Shown: positions 45,582-54,098, counted from the stretch's first letter. The stretch is 64,000 nucleotides of DNA from Desulfobaculum sp044987625 (GCF_044987625.1 NZ_JBJDSB010000002.1:1116001-1180000), one strand, 5' to 3'. Notes: generated from the letters alone by a model not told the origin. Made by a program: numbers and translations.

Positions 45582-46562
45582 ATGTACAAGGTTATTCATC
45601 CCCAGACGTCACCAACACCAGCCGCAGGCCTGACGCCGCAGCCCACCGGACTGATTTTCGACGTACAGGGGCACTCCGTCCACGACGGTCCGGGCACGCG
45701 TACCACCGTCTTCCTCAGCGGCTGCCCCCTGCACTGCGTGTGGTGCAGCAACCCAGAAGGGCTGTTCCACTCGCCCGTGATGATGCACCGGTCCAGCCAG
45801 TGCCAGTGCTGCGGTAACTGCATTACAACCTGCCCGGTTGGCGCGCCCTCGGTGCAGGACGGCGTGCTCGTCTTCGACAGAACCAAGTGCGACGGCTGCA
45901 CCACCCACGAGTGTTTGGACACCTGCTACCACGAGGGCCTCGTCGTCAGTGGCGAGCGCTTCACCGTGGACGAACTGATGCGCATCCTCCAACGCGACAG
46001 GCAATTCTGGGGAGCAAACGGCGGCGTCACCTTCAGCGGCGGCGAGCCGCTCATGCAGAAGGATTTCATCCTTGCCATGCTACGGGCATGCAAAGAGCAC
46101 TACATGCACACCTGCATTGAAACCACCTCCTGCATAGAGACCGAATTCTACCTGAAGGCCACCCGCTCTGTGGACTGGATCTTCACGGACCTCAAGCACA
46201 TGGACTCCGCCAGCCACAAACGCCTGACCGGCGTCGGCAATGAACTCATCCACAAAAACATCCGCCTGCTGGCCCAAAGCGACTGGAACGGCGCGCTCAT
46301 CCCGCGCATGCCCGTCATCCCCGGTGCCAACGACTCGGACGAGAACATTGAAGCCACGGTGGCCTTCATCCGCGACATCGGCCTTGATGTGGTCAACTTC
46401 CTGCCCTTCCACCGCCTTGGGGAATCCAAGTACCGCCAGCTAGGGCGCACCTACGCCTACGCCGAGCAGACCGCCCCCACGGACGAGCAGATGAACCACT
46501 TTAAGGACATTGCCGAGAGTTACGGCCTGTTCTGCTTCCTTGGCTGGAACACACCGTTCTAG
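45582..46562 (+). CDS. hpdA: Glycyl radical enzyme activase (HpdA-type, radical SAM)
   Basis: A 326-residue radical SAM enzyme. The SAM cluster motif is SGCPLHCVWCSNPEG (Cx3Cx2C). A ferredoxin-like insert follows with CQCCGNCITTCP and CDGCTTHECLDTC, typical of HpdA- and BssD-type activases. GGVTFSGGEPLMQ is the glycine-rich SAM-binding strand. It installs the glycyl radical on the large subunit under anoxia. I chose the ATG at 45582, behind AAGGAAG; the frame begins 14 codons earlier. Its presence in the operon confirms the identity of the enzyme system. Confidence 0.92.
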   Translation: MYKVIHPQTSPTPAAGLTPQPTGLIFDVQGHSVHDGPGTRTTVFLSGCPLHCVWCSNPEGLFHSPVMMHRSSQCQCCGNCITTCPVGAPSVQDGVLVFDRTKCDGCTTHECLDTCYHEGLVVSGERFTVDELMRILQRDRQFWGANGGVTFSGGEPLMQKDFILAMLRACKEHYMHTCIETTSCIETEFYLKATRSVDWIFTDLKHMDSASHKRLTGVGNELIHKNIRLLAQSDWNGALIPRMPVIPGANDSDENIEATVAFIRDIGLDVVNFLPFHRLGESKYRQLGRTYAYAEQTAPTDEQMNHFKDIAESYGLFCFLGWNTPF

Positions 46563-46707
46563 GCCGCATCGCCCGCCGCGCGCCCCTGTGGGGGGACGCA
46601 GGCGCTTCGACCACGGCGCGGGCGAAGCCCCCGCCACATACGCCGCACACGCGGCGCGCAGAATCCTTAAGCGGACGGCCTTTCCGCCGCCCACGGGAGC
46701 GACACCC

Positions 46708-47316
46708 ATGAAGGATACGCAAAGACAGCGCACCATAGAACGCATCGTGGATTTGGAGCTGGAGATGTTCAAATCCGTCTATTCCAGCGTCCACACGCCC
46801 TGTCAGGACCACCTGCAAACCTTCCGCGCCATGCGCTGGATGACGCACTCCGTCATGCCGCAAAACGTGCTGGACGCCTACCTTGACGACCTGCAGGAGG
46901 CCAAAGGTTACGACCGCAACCTCATGGTGGAGAAATACGCGCGCATGGAAGGCCGCATGCCCCCCATCCGCGAGTCCCTGCTCATTGATGAAATAGTGGA
47001 TACGGAAATGGCGTGGATGCGAGAGATGCACAGCCGCTATCCGGCCCTGTTCGAGTCCAAGGGCGAGACCTTTCGGACCTACATCTCCTGCGAACTGGAA
47101 ACCCTGTCCCTCAATACGCTGGAGCGTCTGCACAGCTTTGTGGTGGACTCGCGCCGCGCTGGGCGCAACCTTGTGGAGGAGCGCTACGACAACCTCTTCC
47201 GCCATACAGGCTACGAGTCCACAGCCCACCGCAACCAGATAGAACAACAGCGTCAAAATGCCCAAAACACCGAAAGCGCCGCTAAGCCCACAGAAGCGGA
47301 CACAGGCGCGGCATAA
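46708..47316 (+). CDS. DUF4125 family protein
   Basis: A 202-residue, mostly helical soluble protein with the DUF4125 pattern: IERIVDLELEMFKSV at the start, CQDHLQTFRAMRW, LMVEKYARME, and a repeat-like second half (LIDEIVDTEMAWM ... RNLVEERYDN). The function of this family is not established. It follows the activase by 145 bp and precedes the terminator-proximal region, so it is the last gene of the decarboxylase operon. The ATG at 46708 has GGGAG 9 bases upstream. Confidence 0.8.
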   Translation: MKDTQRQRTIERIVDLELEMFKSVYSSVHTPCQDHLQTFRAMRWMTHSVMPQNVLDAYLDDLQEAKGYDRNLMVEKYARMEGRMPPIRESLLIDEIVDTEMAWMREMHSRYPALFESKGETFRTYISCELETLSLNTLERLHSFVVDSRRAGRNLVEERYDNLFRHTGYESTAHRNQIEQQRQNAQNTESAAKPTEADTGAA

Positions 47317-47350
47317 TCCCTTCCGGCACTGAATCAACCAAGACTCACGC

Positions 47351-47391
47351 CCAAAAAATACGGCTCCCTGTGTGCAGCAGGGAGCCGTATT
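47351..47391 (-). terminator. Terminator of the 6S-like RNA
   Basis: A 14-bp perfect stem (47357-47370 with 47378-47391, core CGGCTCCCTG). On the minus strand it is followed by a T-run; on the plus strand there is none, so it serves the minus-strand RNA. Confidence 0.8.
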
Positions 47392-47559
47392 GCGAGGGGT
47401 CTTGTGACGAATCGCTGATAGTCACAATATGCAAAGATCCCTTGGGGCGCGAAGCCACATGGAATCAGTGTGCCTGAAACCGGCGAACCTTCCCGGACGG
47501 TACGCGTCCGGCGGGTTCTCAACTGGGAAGATTGTATGCCTCGAAAGGTCGGCAAGACC
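47352..47559 (-). ncRNA. ssrS: Structured non-coding RNA, probably 6S RNA
   Basis: On the minus strand a TTGACA (47592-47587) with a 17-base spacer predicts a start near 47558. That is exactly where GGTCTTG (47559-47553) begins; it pairs with CAAGACC (47404-47398), closing a 162-nt rod. Inside is the apical hairpin CCGGACG/CGTCCGG flanked by GAACC/GGTTC. The stretch CCGTCCGGGAAGG resembles the apical part of E. coli 6S RNA (CCGTCCGAGAAGCC). A strong terminator follows. Size and rod shape fit 6S RNA, the RNA polymerase-binding open-complex mimic. The assignment rests on recall and hand folding. Confidence 0.5.
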
Positions 47560-47652
47560 TATGGTCATCGTCCGAACTTTCTCCTTTGTCAAGGCTTTCT
47601 CCAAAGATGCCGCCGTGGCGCGGACTTCCGCCCGTCATGGGCAGGACGGGGA

Positions 47653-48636
47653 TTACGCGCCCTTCAGGGACGTCATGGCCTCGTGAATCACCGCGCCGGA
47701 CTTTTGAAGCGCCGCAAGCTCTGCCTCCGCAAGGGGTGTCTCCAGCGCCTGCTCCACGCCACTGGCCCCAATGACGCACGGCAGGGAAATGCACACATCG
47801 TCATCAAGACCATGCAGACCCTTTGCCGGTGCGGACACCGTGAGGATGGTCTTGGAGTCGCGAATTATCCCCTCTAGAATGCGGCACAGGGACGCGCCAA
47901 TGCCATAGGCCGTGGCGCCCTTGCGGTCGATGATTTCATACGCGGCGCGGCGCACGTCGGTATCAATGCGTTGGCGGGTGGCGTCGTCAATGACTATGCC
48001 CCGCTGCTGGCAGAAGTGCTCCAAGGGCACATTGGAGACATTGGCGCGGCTCCACACGCACACCTCACTGTCGCCATGCTCACCAAGGACATGCGCGTGC
48101 ACGCTCTTCACGTCCACCGCGCAGAGGTTGGCCAACTGGCGCCGAAAGCGCCCGGTATCCAGCACCGTTCCGGAGCCGAACACATGTCCGGGCGCAAGGG
48201 TGGAGGCCTGCACGGCCACAGCGGTCATCACGTCCACCGGATTGGTGACGATGATGATAATGGGCGTTGGCGACACGTTTTGTATGTCCTTGACAATGCT
48301 GGTGATAATGCCCGCATTCTCCTGCAAAAGCTCCATGCGGCTTTGGCCGGGCTTCTGCGCTTTGCCCGCCGTTACAATAACGATATCCGCGCCGCGGCAC
48401 GCCGTGTCGTAATCCTCGGGCGTGACGCCAGCGGAGGTGATGGTGACGGACCGGGAATAGGCCGTGGCATGGGAGAGGTCCATGGCCTCGCCCGCCGCGC
48501 GCTCCTTATCAATGTCCATCAGCACGATTTCGCGGGCAAGGCCGCGCATGGCCGCGCCATAGGCAAAGGCCATACCCACAGCCCCAACGCCAACAACTGC
48601 CACTTTGGGCAAACTCAGACGCGGTGTTGCTGTCAT
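47653..48636 (-). CDS. ldh: L-lactate dehydrogenase
   Basis: A 327-residue NAD-dependent 2-hydroxyacid dehydrogenase. The Rossmann motif is GVGAVGMAFAYG, the substrate loop GKAQKPGQSRMELL has Gln at the position that selects pyruvate over oxaloacetate, and the catalytic His is in HVLGEHGDSEV. It reduces pyruvate to L-lactate or the reverse. Its start overlaps the gap stop by 4 bp (ATGA), an unusual tight link between glycolysis and lactate metabolism. Confidence 0.93.
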   Translation of the reverse strand: MTATPRLSLPKVAVVGVGAVGMAFAYGAAMRGLAREIVLMDIDKERAAGEAMDLSHATAYSRSVTITSAGVTPEDYDTACRGADIVIVTAGKAQKPGQSRMELLQENAGIITSIVKDIQNVSPTPIIIIVTNPVDVMTAVAVQASTLAPGHVFGSGTVLDTGRFRRQLANLCAVDVKSVHAHVLGEHGDSEVCVWSRANVSNVPLEHFCQQRGIVIDDATRQRIDTDVRRAAYEIIDRKGATAYGIGASLCRILEGIIRDSKTILTVSAPAKGLHGLDDDVCISLPCVIGASGVEQALETPLAEAELAALQKSGAVIHEAMTSLKGA

Positions 48637-49667
48637 GCCTTATCCTTCATGAGTTTGGCGAGGTCCGCCACGCGGCAGGAATAGCCCCACTCGTTGTCGT
48701 ACCATGTCACCAGCTTGGCAAGGCGCTTGCCCTTCACAAGGGTGTGCTGCTCCTCGACAATGGACGAATTGGGATTGCCCTTAAAGTCCATGGAGACGAG
48801 GGCCTCGCCGCTGTAGTCCAAAATCCCCTTCAGCTCACCCTGTGCGGCTTCCTTCAGCACCTTGCGCAGGTCTTCGGTGGTGGCGTCGTTATTCAGGACA
48901 AGGGCGCAGTCCACGATGGAGACCGTCGGCGTCGGCACACGCAGGGAGTAGCCGTCAATGCGGTCCTTGAGTTCGGGGATAACAAGGGCCACGGCTTTGG
49001 CCGCGCCTGTGGACGTGGGGATGATATTCTGCGCCGCAGCGCGCGCCCGCCGGAGGTCCTTGTGCGGCAGGTCAAGAATGCGCTGGTCATTGGTAAAGGA
49101 GTGGATGGTGCACATCAGGCCGGAGTCGATGCCGAACGCGTCATGGATAACCTTGGCCGCAGGGGCAAGGCAGTTGGTGGTGCACGAGGCGTTGGACACA
49201 ATGTGGTGCTTGTCCGGGTCGTAGTCCTGATGGTTCACGCCAAGGACGACGGTGAGGTCCTCTTCCTTGGCCGGGGCGGAGATGATGACCTTTTTGGCAC
49301 CGGCGTTCATGTGCGCGCTGGCCTGCGGGCCGGTGCGGAAGATGCCGGTGGACTCCACCACAATGTCCACGCCAAGGTCGCCCCACGGGATATCCCGCGG
49401 GTCGCGCAGGGCAAAGCTGGTGACGTCCCAGTCGCCGTACTGGATGCTGCCGGTGGACAGGCCGCCGTCGCTTTCCTTGAAGCCGACATCCACAGGCGCG
49501 CGGCCGTAGTTGGTGTCGTACTTCAGCAGGTGGGCGTTGGTGCCGACGTCAAACAGGTCATTAATGGCGACAACTTCCAGCTGGTCGCTCCATCGCTCGT
49601 GCACCGCCTTGAGGACCTGCCGACCGATTCGGCCAAAGCCGTTGATGCCGATTTTCCATGTACTCAT
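48633..49667 (-). CDS. gap: Glyceraldehyde-3-phosphate dehydrogenase
   Basis: A 344-residue GAPDH. INGFGRIGRQVL is the NAD-binding start, the catalytic cysteine is in SNASCTTNCLAP, and WYDNEWGYSCRV is near the C-terminus. It interconverts glyceraldehyde 3-phosphate and 1,3-bisphosphoglycerate. It is the first gene of a gap-ldh unit, with AGGAGA 7 bases before the ATG. Confidence 0.96.
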   Translation of the reverse strand: MSTWKIGINGFGRIGRQVLKAVHERWSDQLEVVAINDLFDVGTNAHLLKYDTNYGRAPVDVGFKESDGGLSTGSIQYGDWDVTSFALRDPRDIPWGDLGVDIVVESTGIFRTGPQASAHMNAGAKKVIISAPAKEEDLTVVLGVNHQDYDPDKHHIVSNASCTTNCLAPAAKVIHDAFGIDSGLMCTIHSFTNDQRILDLPHKDLRRARAAAQNIIPTSTGAAKAVALVIPELKDRIDGYSLRVPTPTVSIVDCALVLNNDATTEDLRKVLKEAAQGELKGILDYSGEALVSMDFKGNPNSSIVEEQHTLVKGKRLAKLVTWYDNEWGYSCRVADLAKLMKDKA

Positions 49668-49921
49668 TACGTCAATCTCCTCTGCCGGATGGGGGCGCGC
49701 TGGGGCCTCTGTGGTACGCCGATTGCCCTGAGTGGGCCGGGGCGCCCTTGGCCACTGCGCATGAGGCGCCGCCCTCAGTCGCCGCGCGGACCATGCCGCG
49801 CGGGTCTGCCGCCCCTCGCATCCGGATTAGTGGGATGTTGCATCTCTTTTTTACGCGCGTGCCGCCCATGCCCAGCCCCGCCATACGTTGCGGCACGGAC
49901 ACGGCTGGACGCCATGGGGCG

Positions 49922-50482
49922 CTAGTCCTCAAAAATTCTGTACTCAAAGGACGTCTGCGTCTCGTAGTCGCGCTTGAGCGTCTGGTAGAGACGGGCATTG
50001 TCCAGAGCCACCGCGGACAGGGCGGCAACGCTGCGCGCAAATTCCTGCTCGTCCGCGTCAAACTCGCGCGGGCGCTCGGAGTAGAAGCGCAGCACGCCAA
50101 TGTTGTGCTTTTGCGCCTTGAGCGGAAGAACCAGCAGGGACACAATGCCCTCCTCGCGGGCCTGCTCCTTGTACTGGAAGCGTTCGTCGGTGGTGACGTC
50201 CGCGATATAGACGGAATTGCCGGCAAGGGCCTCGCGGTCCACGCCGCTCTTTTCCACCTCCACCGAGCCTTTGCGCATGTATTTCTGCGACAGGCCGTAG
50301 CTGGCGCTGGGCAGGAGCTGCTTTTCCGTGCGGTCCAAAAGCCGCAGGGAGCACCCCTTGACCTCCAGGGCTTCCGTTGCCTTCAGCGTGACCGTGAGCA
50401 GGACTTCCTTGAAATCCAGACTGGAGTTGATGGCCAGCGCCACGGCGAAGAGCGATCTGTAGTACCGCTCGTAACGTTGCAT
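49922..50482 (-). CDS. GAF domain protein
   Basis: A 186-residue single GAF domain (about 20-165: ALAINSSLDFKEVLLTVTLK, EEGIVSLLVLPLKAQKHNIG). There is no output domain, so it is a free-standing sensor whose ligand and partner are unknown. The ATG at 50482 follows AAGGAG by 7 bases; upstream frame is not GAF-like. It is divergent from the MarR operon and its promoter region shares a GTGTATAG element with the MarR operator. Confidence 0.85.
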   Translation of the reverse strand: MQRYERYYRSLFAVALAINSSLDFKEVLLTVTLKATEALEVKGCSLRLLDRTEKQLLPSASYGLSQKYMRKGSVEVEKSGVDREALAGNSVYIADVTTDERFQYKEQAREEGIVSLLVLPLKAQKHNIGVLRFYSERPREFDADEQEFARSVAALSAVALDNARLYQTLKRDYETQTSFEYRIFED

Positions 50483-50601
50483 GGGAGACTCCTTTGGTTT
50501 GGGATATCTGCCGGTACTCGGCTTTTTTCGCTGCGTCAGGGTTCCCCGCCAACCAAAACGGGTGCAAACAGACCAGGAACCACACCTGACAAACACTTTT
50601 T

Positions 50602-50630
50602 CGATACCAAGTATCGCATCCGGTGTATAG
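50602..50630. promoter_or_regulatory. Operator-like elements upstream of the GAF gene
   Basis: CGATAC-CAA-GTATCG (50602-50616) is a perfect inverted repeat, followed by a single GTGTATAG half-site (50623-50630), identical to the half-site of the MarR operator 145 bp away. This suggests that one regulator touches both divergent promoters. Confidence 0.5.
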
Positions 50631-50774
50631 GACGGAAACACTTTTTGACGCATCACCACGGCGACAGCCGCCGCCGATGCGCCACAGTCCACCCCCACCA
50701 ATTTCCCACTATGCCACAGCCTGCGCCCTCCCGCCAAATGCATCCGCAAAAAGTCACTTCGTGCTTGCCAAAAG

Positions 50775-50793
50775 GTGTATAGCCCCTATACAC
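50775..50793. promoter_or_regulatory. MarR-type operator
   Basis: GTGTATAG-CCC-CTATACAC, a perfect 8-bp inverted repeat ending 7 bp before the MarR start codon. Autorepression by the adjacent regulator is the simplest reading. Confidence 0.75.
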
Positions 50794-50800
50794 TTCACCC

Positions 50801-51259
50801 ATGCCAAACTACCCCAAAGACCTACACATGCAGCACCTGCAACGCTTCCTGCACAAATTCAGCCGGGTGGCCAAGCGCGCCTACGACTTTGGCGGCTACG
50901 CCCTGCACCCGGTGGAAATCCATACCCTCGCCTTCATCACCGGCAAAGGACGCTCCTACGTCAGCGAAATTGCGCGGGAGACCGCCGTCACACGCGGCGC
51001 AGTGTCGCAGGTGGTGGCGCGCCTGACGGACAAAGGGCTGGTGGACAAGGCGCCGGCCCCGGCCAATACCTCGCGCATGCTCATCCACCCCACCGAGGAG
51101 GGCCAGCGCGTCGCCGCCGCGCACGACACCTTCCACGACCAGCGCGACCAGCGTTTCTTGGCTTTCCTTGAAGGGCTGGATGCCGACCAGCGCCGCATCG
51201 TCAAGCAGCTGTTCTTCGAGATGGACTGTTGGATGGACAACTATCTCGACGACACCTGA
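50801..51259 (+). CDS. MarR family transcriptional regulator
   Basis: A 152-residue winged-helix regulator. The HTH spans about 45-95 with SYVSEIARETAVTRGAVSQV and the wing KGLVDKAPAPANTSRMLIHP. N- and C-terminal helices provide dimerisation. A perfect operator lies directly upstream. It is 31 bp from the O-methyltransferase gene, so it probably controls that enzyme in response to a small aromatic or other ligand. Confidence 0.9.
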   Translation: MPNYPKDLHMQHLQRFLHKFSRVAKRAYDFGGYALHPVEIHTLAFITGKGRSYVSEIARETAVTRGAVSQVVARLTDKGLVDKAPAPANTSRMLIHPTEEGQRVAAAHDTFHDQRDQRFLAFLEGLDADQRRIVKQLFFEMDCWMDNYLDDT

Positions 51260-51290
51260 CCTCCCCGCACTGCGGGGGAAGGAGCGAACC

Positions 51291-52301
51291 ATGTTCGTAC
51301 CCGAAGTTACCGCGGACTTTCGTCCCATTGAGCGCCTGATTATCCAGTCCCAGTTCAGCAATCTGCTGACCGCTGCCCTTGAGATGCGCGTTTTTGACCA
51401 TTTGCCCGCCACAGCGGATGGCGTTACGGCACACCTTGGATGCCGCGCGGATGTCTGCGCGCGCTTTTTGGATGTGCTGGCCGCCATCGGTCTTCTTGAA
51501 CGCAGGGGCGACACCTACCACAATACGCCAACGGCGCAGGAGTTTTTGGCCTCCACCTCCCCGGCCTACCGCGGCGCGGAGCTGGACCTGCAACAGAGGC
51601 ATTACGAAACCTTTTCCCAAAGCATCACCGAGCGGATGATGCACCCGGACCACAAGGAACGCGACCGCACCGACACAGGCTGGGCCAGCCGCGACGCCCT
51701 TGAAAGCCTTGGCAACTACGCCCTTTGCGGCATGCTGCAGGAATCCACGGCCTTCATCACCGCACTGCCCGGATTCTCCGGATTCAGGACCATGTGCGAC
51801 GTGGGCGGCAACCACGGCTACTACAGCATGGCCCTGCTGGACCAAAATCCCGGCCTGACGGCAACGGTGTGCGACCTGCCAAGCGTCGCGGACACCATCC
51901 GCGCCTTCCACGCCGAAAAGGGCTACGCGGACCGCATGACCACCCGCTCCATGGACCTGCGCACAGATGATTCCCTTGGCGCAGACTACGACCTCGTCTT
52001 TGCCTCGCACGTGCTCTACGGCATGCACGACGCCATGGACGCCATCCTTGGCAAAGTGACCGCCGCCCTGACTCCGGGCGGATGGTTTGTGGCCTGCCAT
52101 TGCGCCCGCCCAGAAGATGAGGCGTGGCACCCGGCGCAGGCGTTTACGGAGTTTCTCACCGTCCTCAGCGGCTACCCCACCCATCACCTTGACCGGGAAG
52201 TCATGCTCGGGCACCTGCACGCCGCAGGGCTGACCAACCTCCACGCACAGGTTTCCCCGACCACGGGCATCCTGCTCCTTGCCGGACAAAAGCCCGCCTA
52301 A
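51291..52301 (+). CDS. SAM-dependent O-methyltransferase-like protein
   Basis: A 336-residue protein built like family-2 O-methyltransferases: an N-terminal winged-helix dimerisation domain (about 10-85) and a Rossmann domain with motif I CDVGGNHGYYSMAL and DLVFASHVLYGMHD. A histidine in the usual catalytic position (VFASHVLYGMH) is present, but substrate is not predictable. The ATG at 51291 follows GGAG. It forms a two-gene unit with the MarR regulator. Confidence 0.85.
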   Translation: MFVPEVTADFRPIERLIIQSQFSNLLTAALEMRVFDHLPATADGVTAHLGCRADVCARFLDVLAAIGLLERRGDTYHNTPTAQEFLASTSPAYRGAELDLQQRHYETFSQSITERMMHPDHKERDRTDTGWASRDALESLGNYALCGMLQESTAFITALPGFSGFRTMCDVGGNHGYYSMALLDQNPGLTATVCDLPSVADTIRAFHAEKGYADRMTTRSMDLRTDDSLGADYDLVFASHVLYGMHDAMDAILGKVTAALTPGGWFVACHCARPEDEAWHPAQAFTEFLTVLSGYPTHHLDREVMLGHLHAAGLTNLHAQVSPTTGILLLAGQKPA

Positions 52302-52315
52302 CGGCCACAGCGCAT

Positions 52316-52357
52316 AAAAAAGGGACGGAAGGCCAAAGCCTTCCGTCCCGTCATTTT
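52316..52357. terminator. Bidirectional terminator between convergent genes
   Basis: GGGACGGAAGGC (52322-52333) pairs with 52338-52349 across CAAA. An A-run precedes it and a short T-rich stretch follows, so it can serve both the methyltransferase and the protease-like gene. Confidence 0.75.
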
Positions 52358-52374
52358 CACTCAGTTGTGCAGGG

Positions 52375-53061
52375 CTAGAAGATTTCCAGTCCCTGTTCCT
52401 CCATGAGGTTCACGCCGTACTCGATGGGCACAACGGCCGAGATATTGGTGTCCATTGAGCCTTCGCACATGGCGCCGCGGATGTCCGAGCCGTCGCGCAT
52501 GGGGCAGAAGCGTCCCCACACAAGGCCGACGATGCGCTCGTCCTCAACGGAAATAACCGGACCGCCCCTGTCGCCCATATGGACGCGGGAGTCGATGAGG
52601 ATTTCCTGATAGCCCATGGGCATGATGACCTTGCTGGACACAATGGACGACACAGCGGCGAGGCTGTGCAGGCGCTGGTTGCCGAAAGGAAAGCCAAGGC
52701 TCAGCACACTAGCGCCAATGGCCAACGTCTCGCTGTTGCCAATCAGATGGTCCGGCGTCTGGAAGGTCAACGCAGGCTCAAAACGCAGCAGCGCCACGTC
52801 ACTGCCCGGGTCCTCAGCCACCACTTGCACGGAAAGCGGGGTCACCTCTTCGCGCACGATGGTCTGGTATTCGTCCGTGGAACGGGCGGGGACAACAACG
52901 AGGTCGTCGGGATTATCACCATACAGGTGCTTGACGGTCAGCAGAAAGCCTTCGCTGTGGCAGATAAAAGCGGTACCAAGAAAAATGGCACCACCCTCGC
53001 CGTGCTGGCGCATGAGCATCATCGTCGCGTGCTGGTACTTATGAGAAGCGGAAACGAACAT
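52375..53061 (-). CDS. Trypsin-like protein with mutated catalytic serine (probable pseudoprotease)
   Basis: A 228-residue chymotrypsin-fold protein. His (LLTVKHLY) and Asp (PGSDVALLRF) of the triad are present. The serine position in the GDSGGP motif reads GDRGGP, with the codon AGG at about 52569-52571; one base change from AGC or AGT would give this. Proteolysis should be lost, leaving binding or scaffold functions. No signal peptide is visible. I used the ATG at 53061; a TTG three codons earlier is also possible. It is followed by a shared terminator and preceded by the betaine-binding protein gene. Confidence 0.75.
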   Translation of the reverse strand: MFVSASHKYQHATMMLMRQHGEGGAIFLGTAFICHSEGFLLTVKHLYGDNPDDLVVVPARSTDEYQTIVREEVTPLSVQVVAEDPGSDVALLRFEPALTFQTPDHLIGNSETLAIGASVLSLGFPFGNQRLHSLAAVSSIVSSKVIMPMGYQEILIDSRVHMGDRGGPVISVEDERIVGLVWGRFCPMRDGSDIRGAMCEGSMDTNISAVVPIEYGVNLMEEQGLEIF

Positions 53062-53080
53062 AGTGAACAAATCCTATCTG

Positions 53081-54001
53081 TTAGGGACGGCGGCCAATCC
53101 ACGAATTCACCTGCGCGGGATGGGTCTCCACCCAGCGCAGCGCCTTACCGTAGGGGTCAAGGCCATCGTCCAGTTCAATCCATGTCATGAGCAGACCCAT
53201 TTCTTTGGGCGTCCAATGGAAATGATCCAAAAACTCGTACACGTCTGGCATATCCCGCTCTAAGCCCTTACGGGCAATGGTGTGGATGGACTCCGCCGTG
53301 CCAAAGACTCCCTTGGGGTCCTCCAGCATGCGCAGCTTCCACACGCCAAACATCCAATGCGGCGTCCACCCCGTAACGACAACCCACCCCTGCCGCTGGA
53401 TAGCCCGTGACAGCTCCTCCAGCATGGTGTCCTCGTCGCCTTCAACCAGACGCATATTGTCCAGCCCGTAGACCTTCAGCGCCTCGCGGGTTCTGTGCAT
53501 CACGCCCGCACCGGGGTCGATGCCGATGATGCGCCCGTTAAAGCGCTTCGCGTAATCCTTCAGTTCGGGGATGCTGGTCACCGGGATGTAGGGGGCGTTG
53601 CGCTGGCCGGTCTCGTTGGGCAGACGGCCAACATTCACATCGGGCACAACCAGCCCCAACTGCGCTCCGGCAAGGTTTGCGCCAAGGTCATCAACCTTGG
53701 TGCCAAACTCGCGGTAGTAGTCGGCCTGTGTACGGGGGAGCCATGCACCCACCAAAACGTCCTGCCGCCCTTCGGCAACGGACGCCCACATCTCGCGCGG
53801 GGACATTTCCGTCAGCACGCAGGGGCGGTCATACCGGGTTTCCACAACGGCCTTGATAAGATTGGCGCTGGCGACCTCGGTCTTCCAGTTCACATACGCG
53901 AGCCGAAGGGGTGCCTCGCCATCCGCATGCGCGGCATGGATGGGGACACAGAGAAAGCTGAGGAGAATGGCAAGCAGGGCTATGGGGCGTAAGAGTTTCA
54001 T
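53081..54001 (-). CDS. Glycine betaine/proline ABC transporter substrate-binding protein
   Basis: A 306-residue exported protein of the OpuAC family. The signal peptide ends LCVPIHAAHA. Tryptophans that form the aromatic cage are seen in YVNWKTE, GAWLPRTQ and VTGWTPHWMFG. It binds glycine betaine or a similar quaternary amine. The usual permease and ATPase are absent here; the next gene is a BCCT carrier instead. The ATG at 54001 follows GGAGG by 6 bases. Confidence 0.88.
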   Translation of the reverse strand: MKLLRPIALLAILLSFLCVPIHAAHADGEAPLRLAYVNWKTEVASANLIKAVVETRYDRPCVLTEMSPREMWASVAEGRQDVLVGAWLPRTQADYYREFGTKVDDLGANLAGAQLGLVVPDVNVGRLPNETGQRNAPYIPVTSIPELKDYAKRFNGRIIGIDPGAGVMHRTREALKVYGLDNMRLVEGDEDTMLEELSRAIQRQGWVVVTGWTPHWMFGVWKLRMLEDPKGVFGTAESIHTIARKGLERDMPDVYEFLDHFHWTPKEMGLLMTWIELDDGLDPYGKALRWVETHPAQVNSWIGRRP

Positions 54002-54098
54002 GGCTGTCCTCCGGTTACACTGGTTGGTCACGGAACGCCGATAGTCTCTTTCGGGATAGCAAAGCGTGGGCCGGGCGTGCAACCCGGCCCACGACGCG

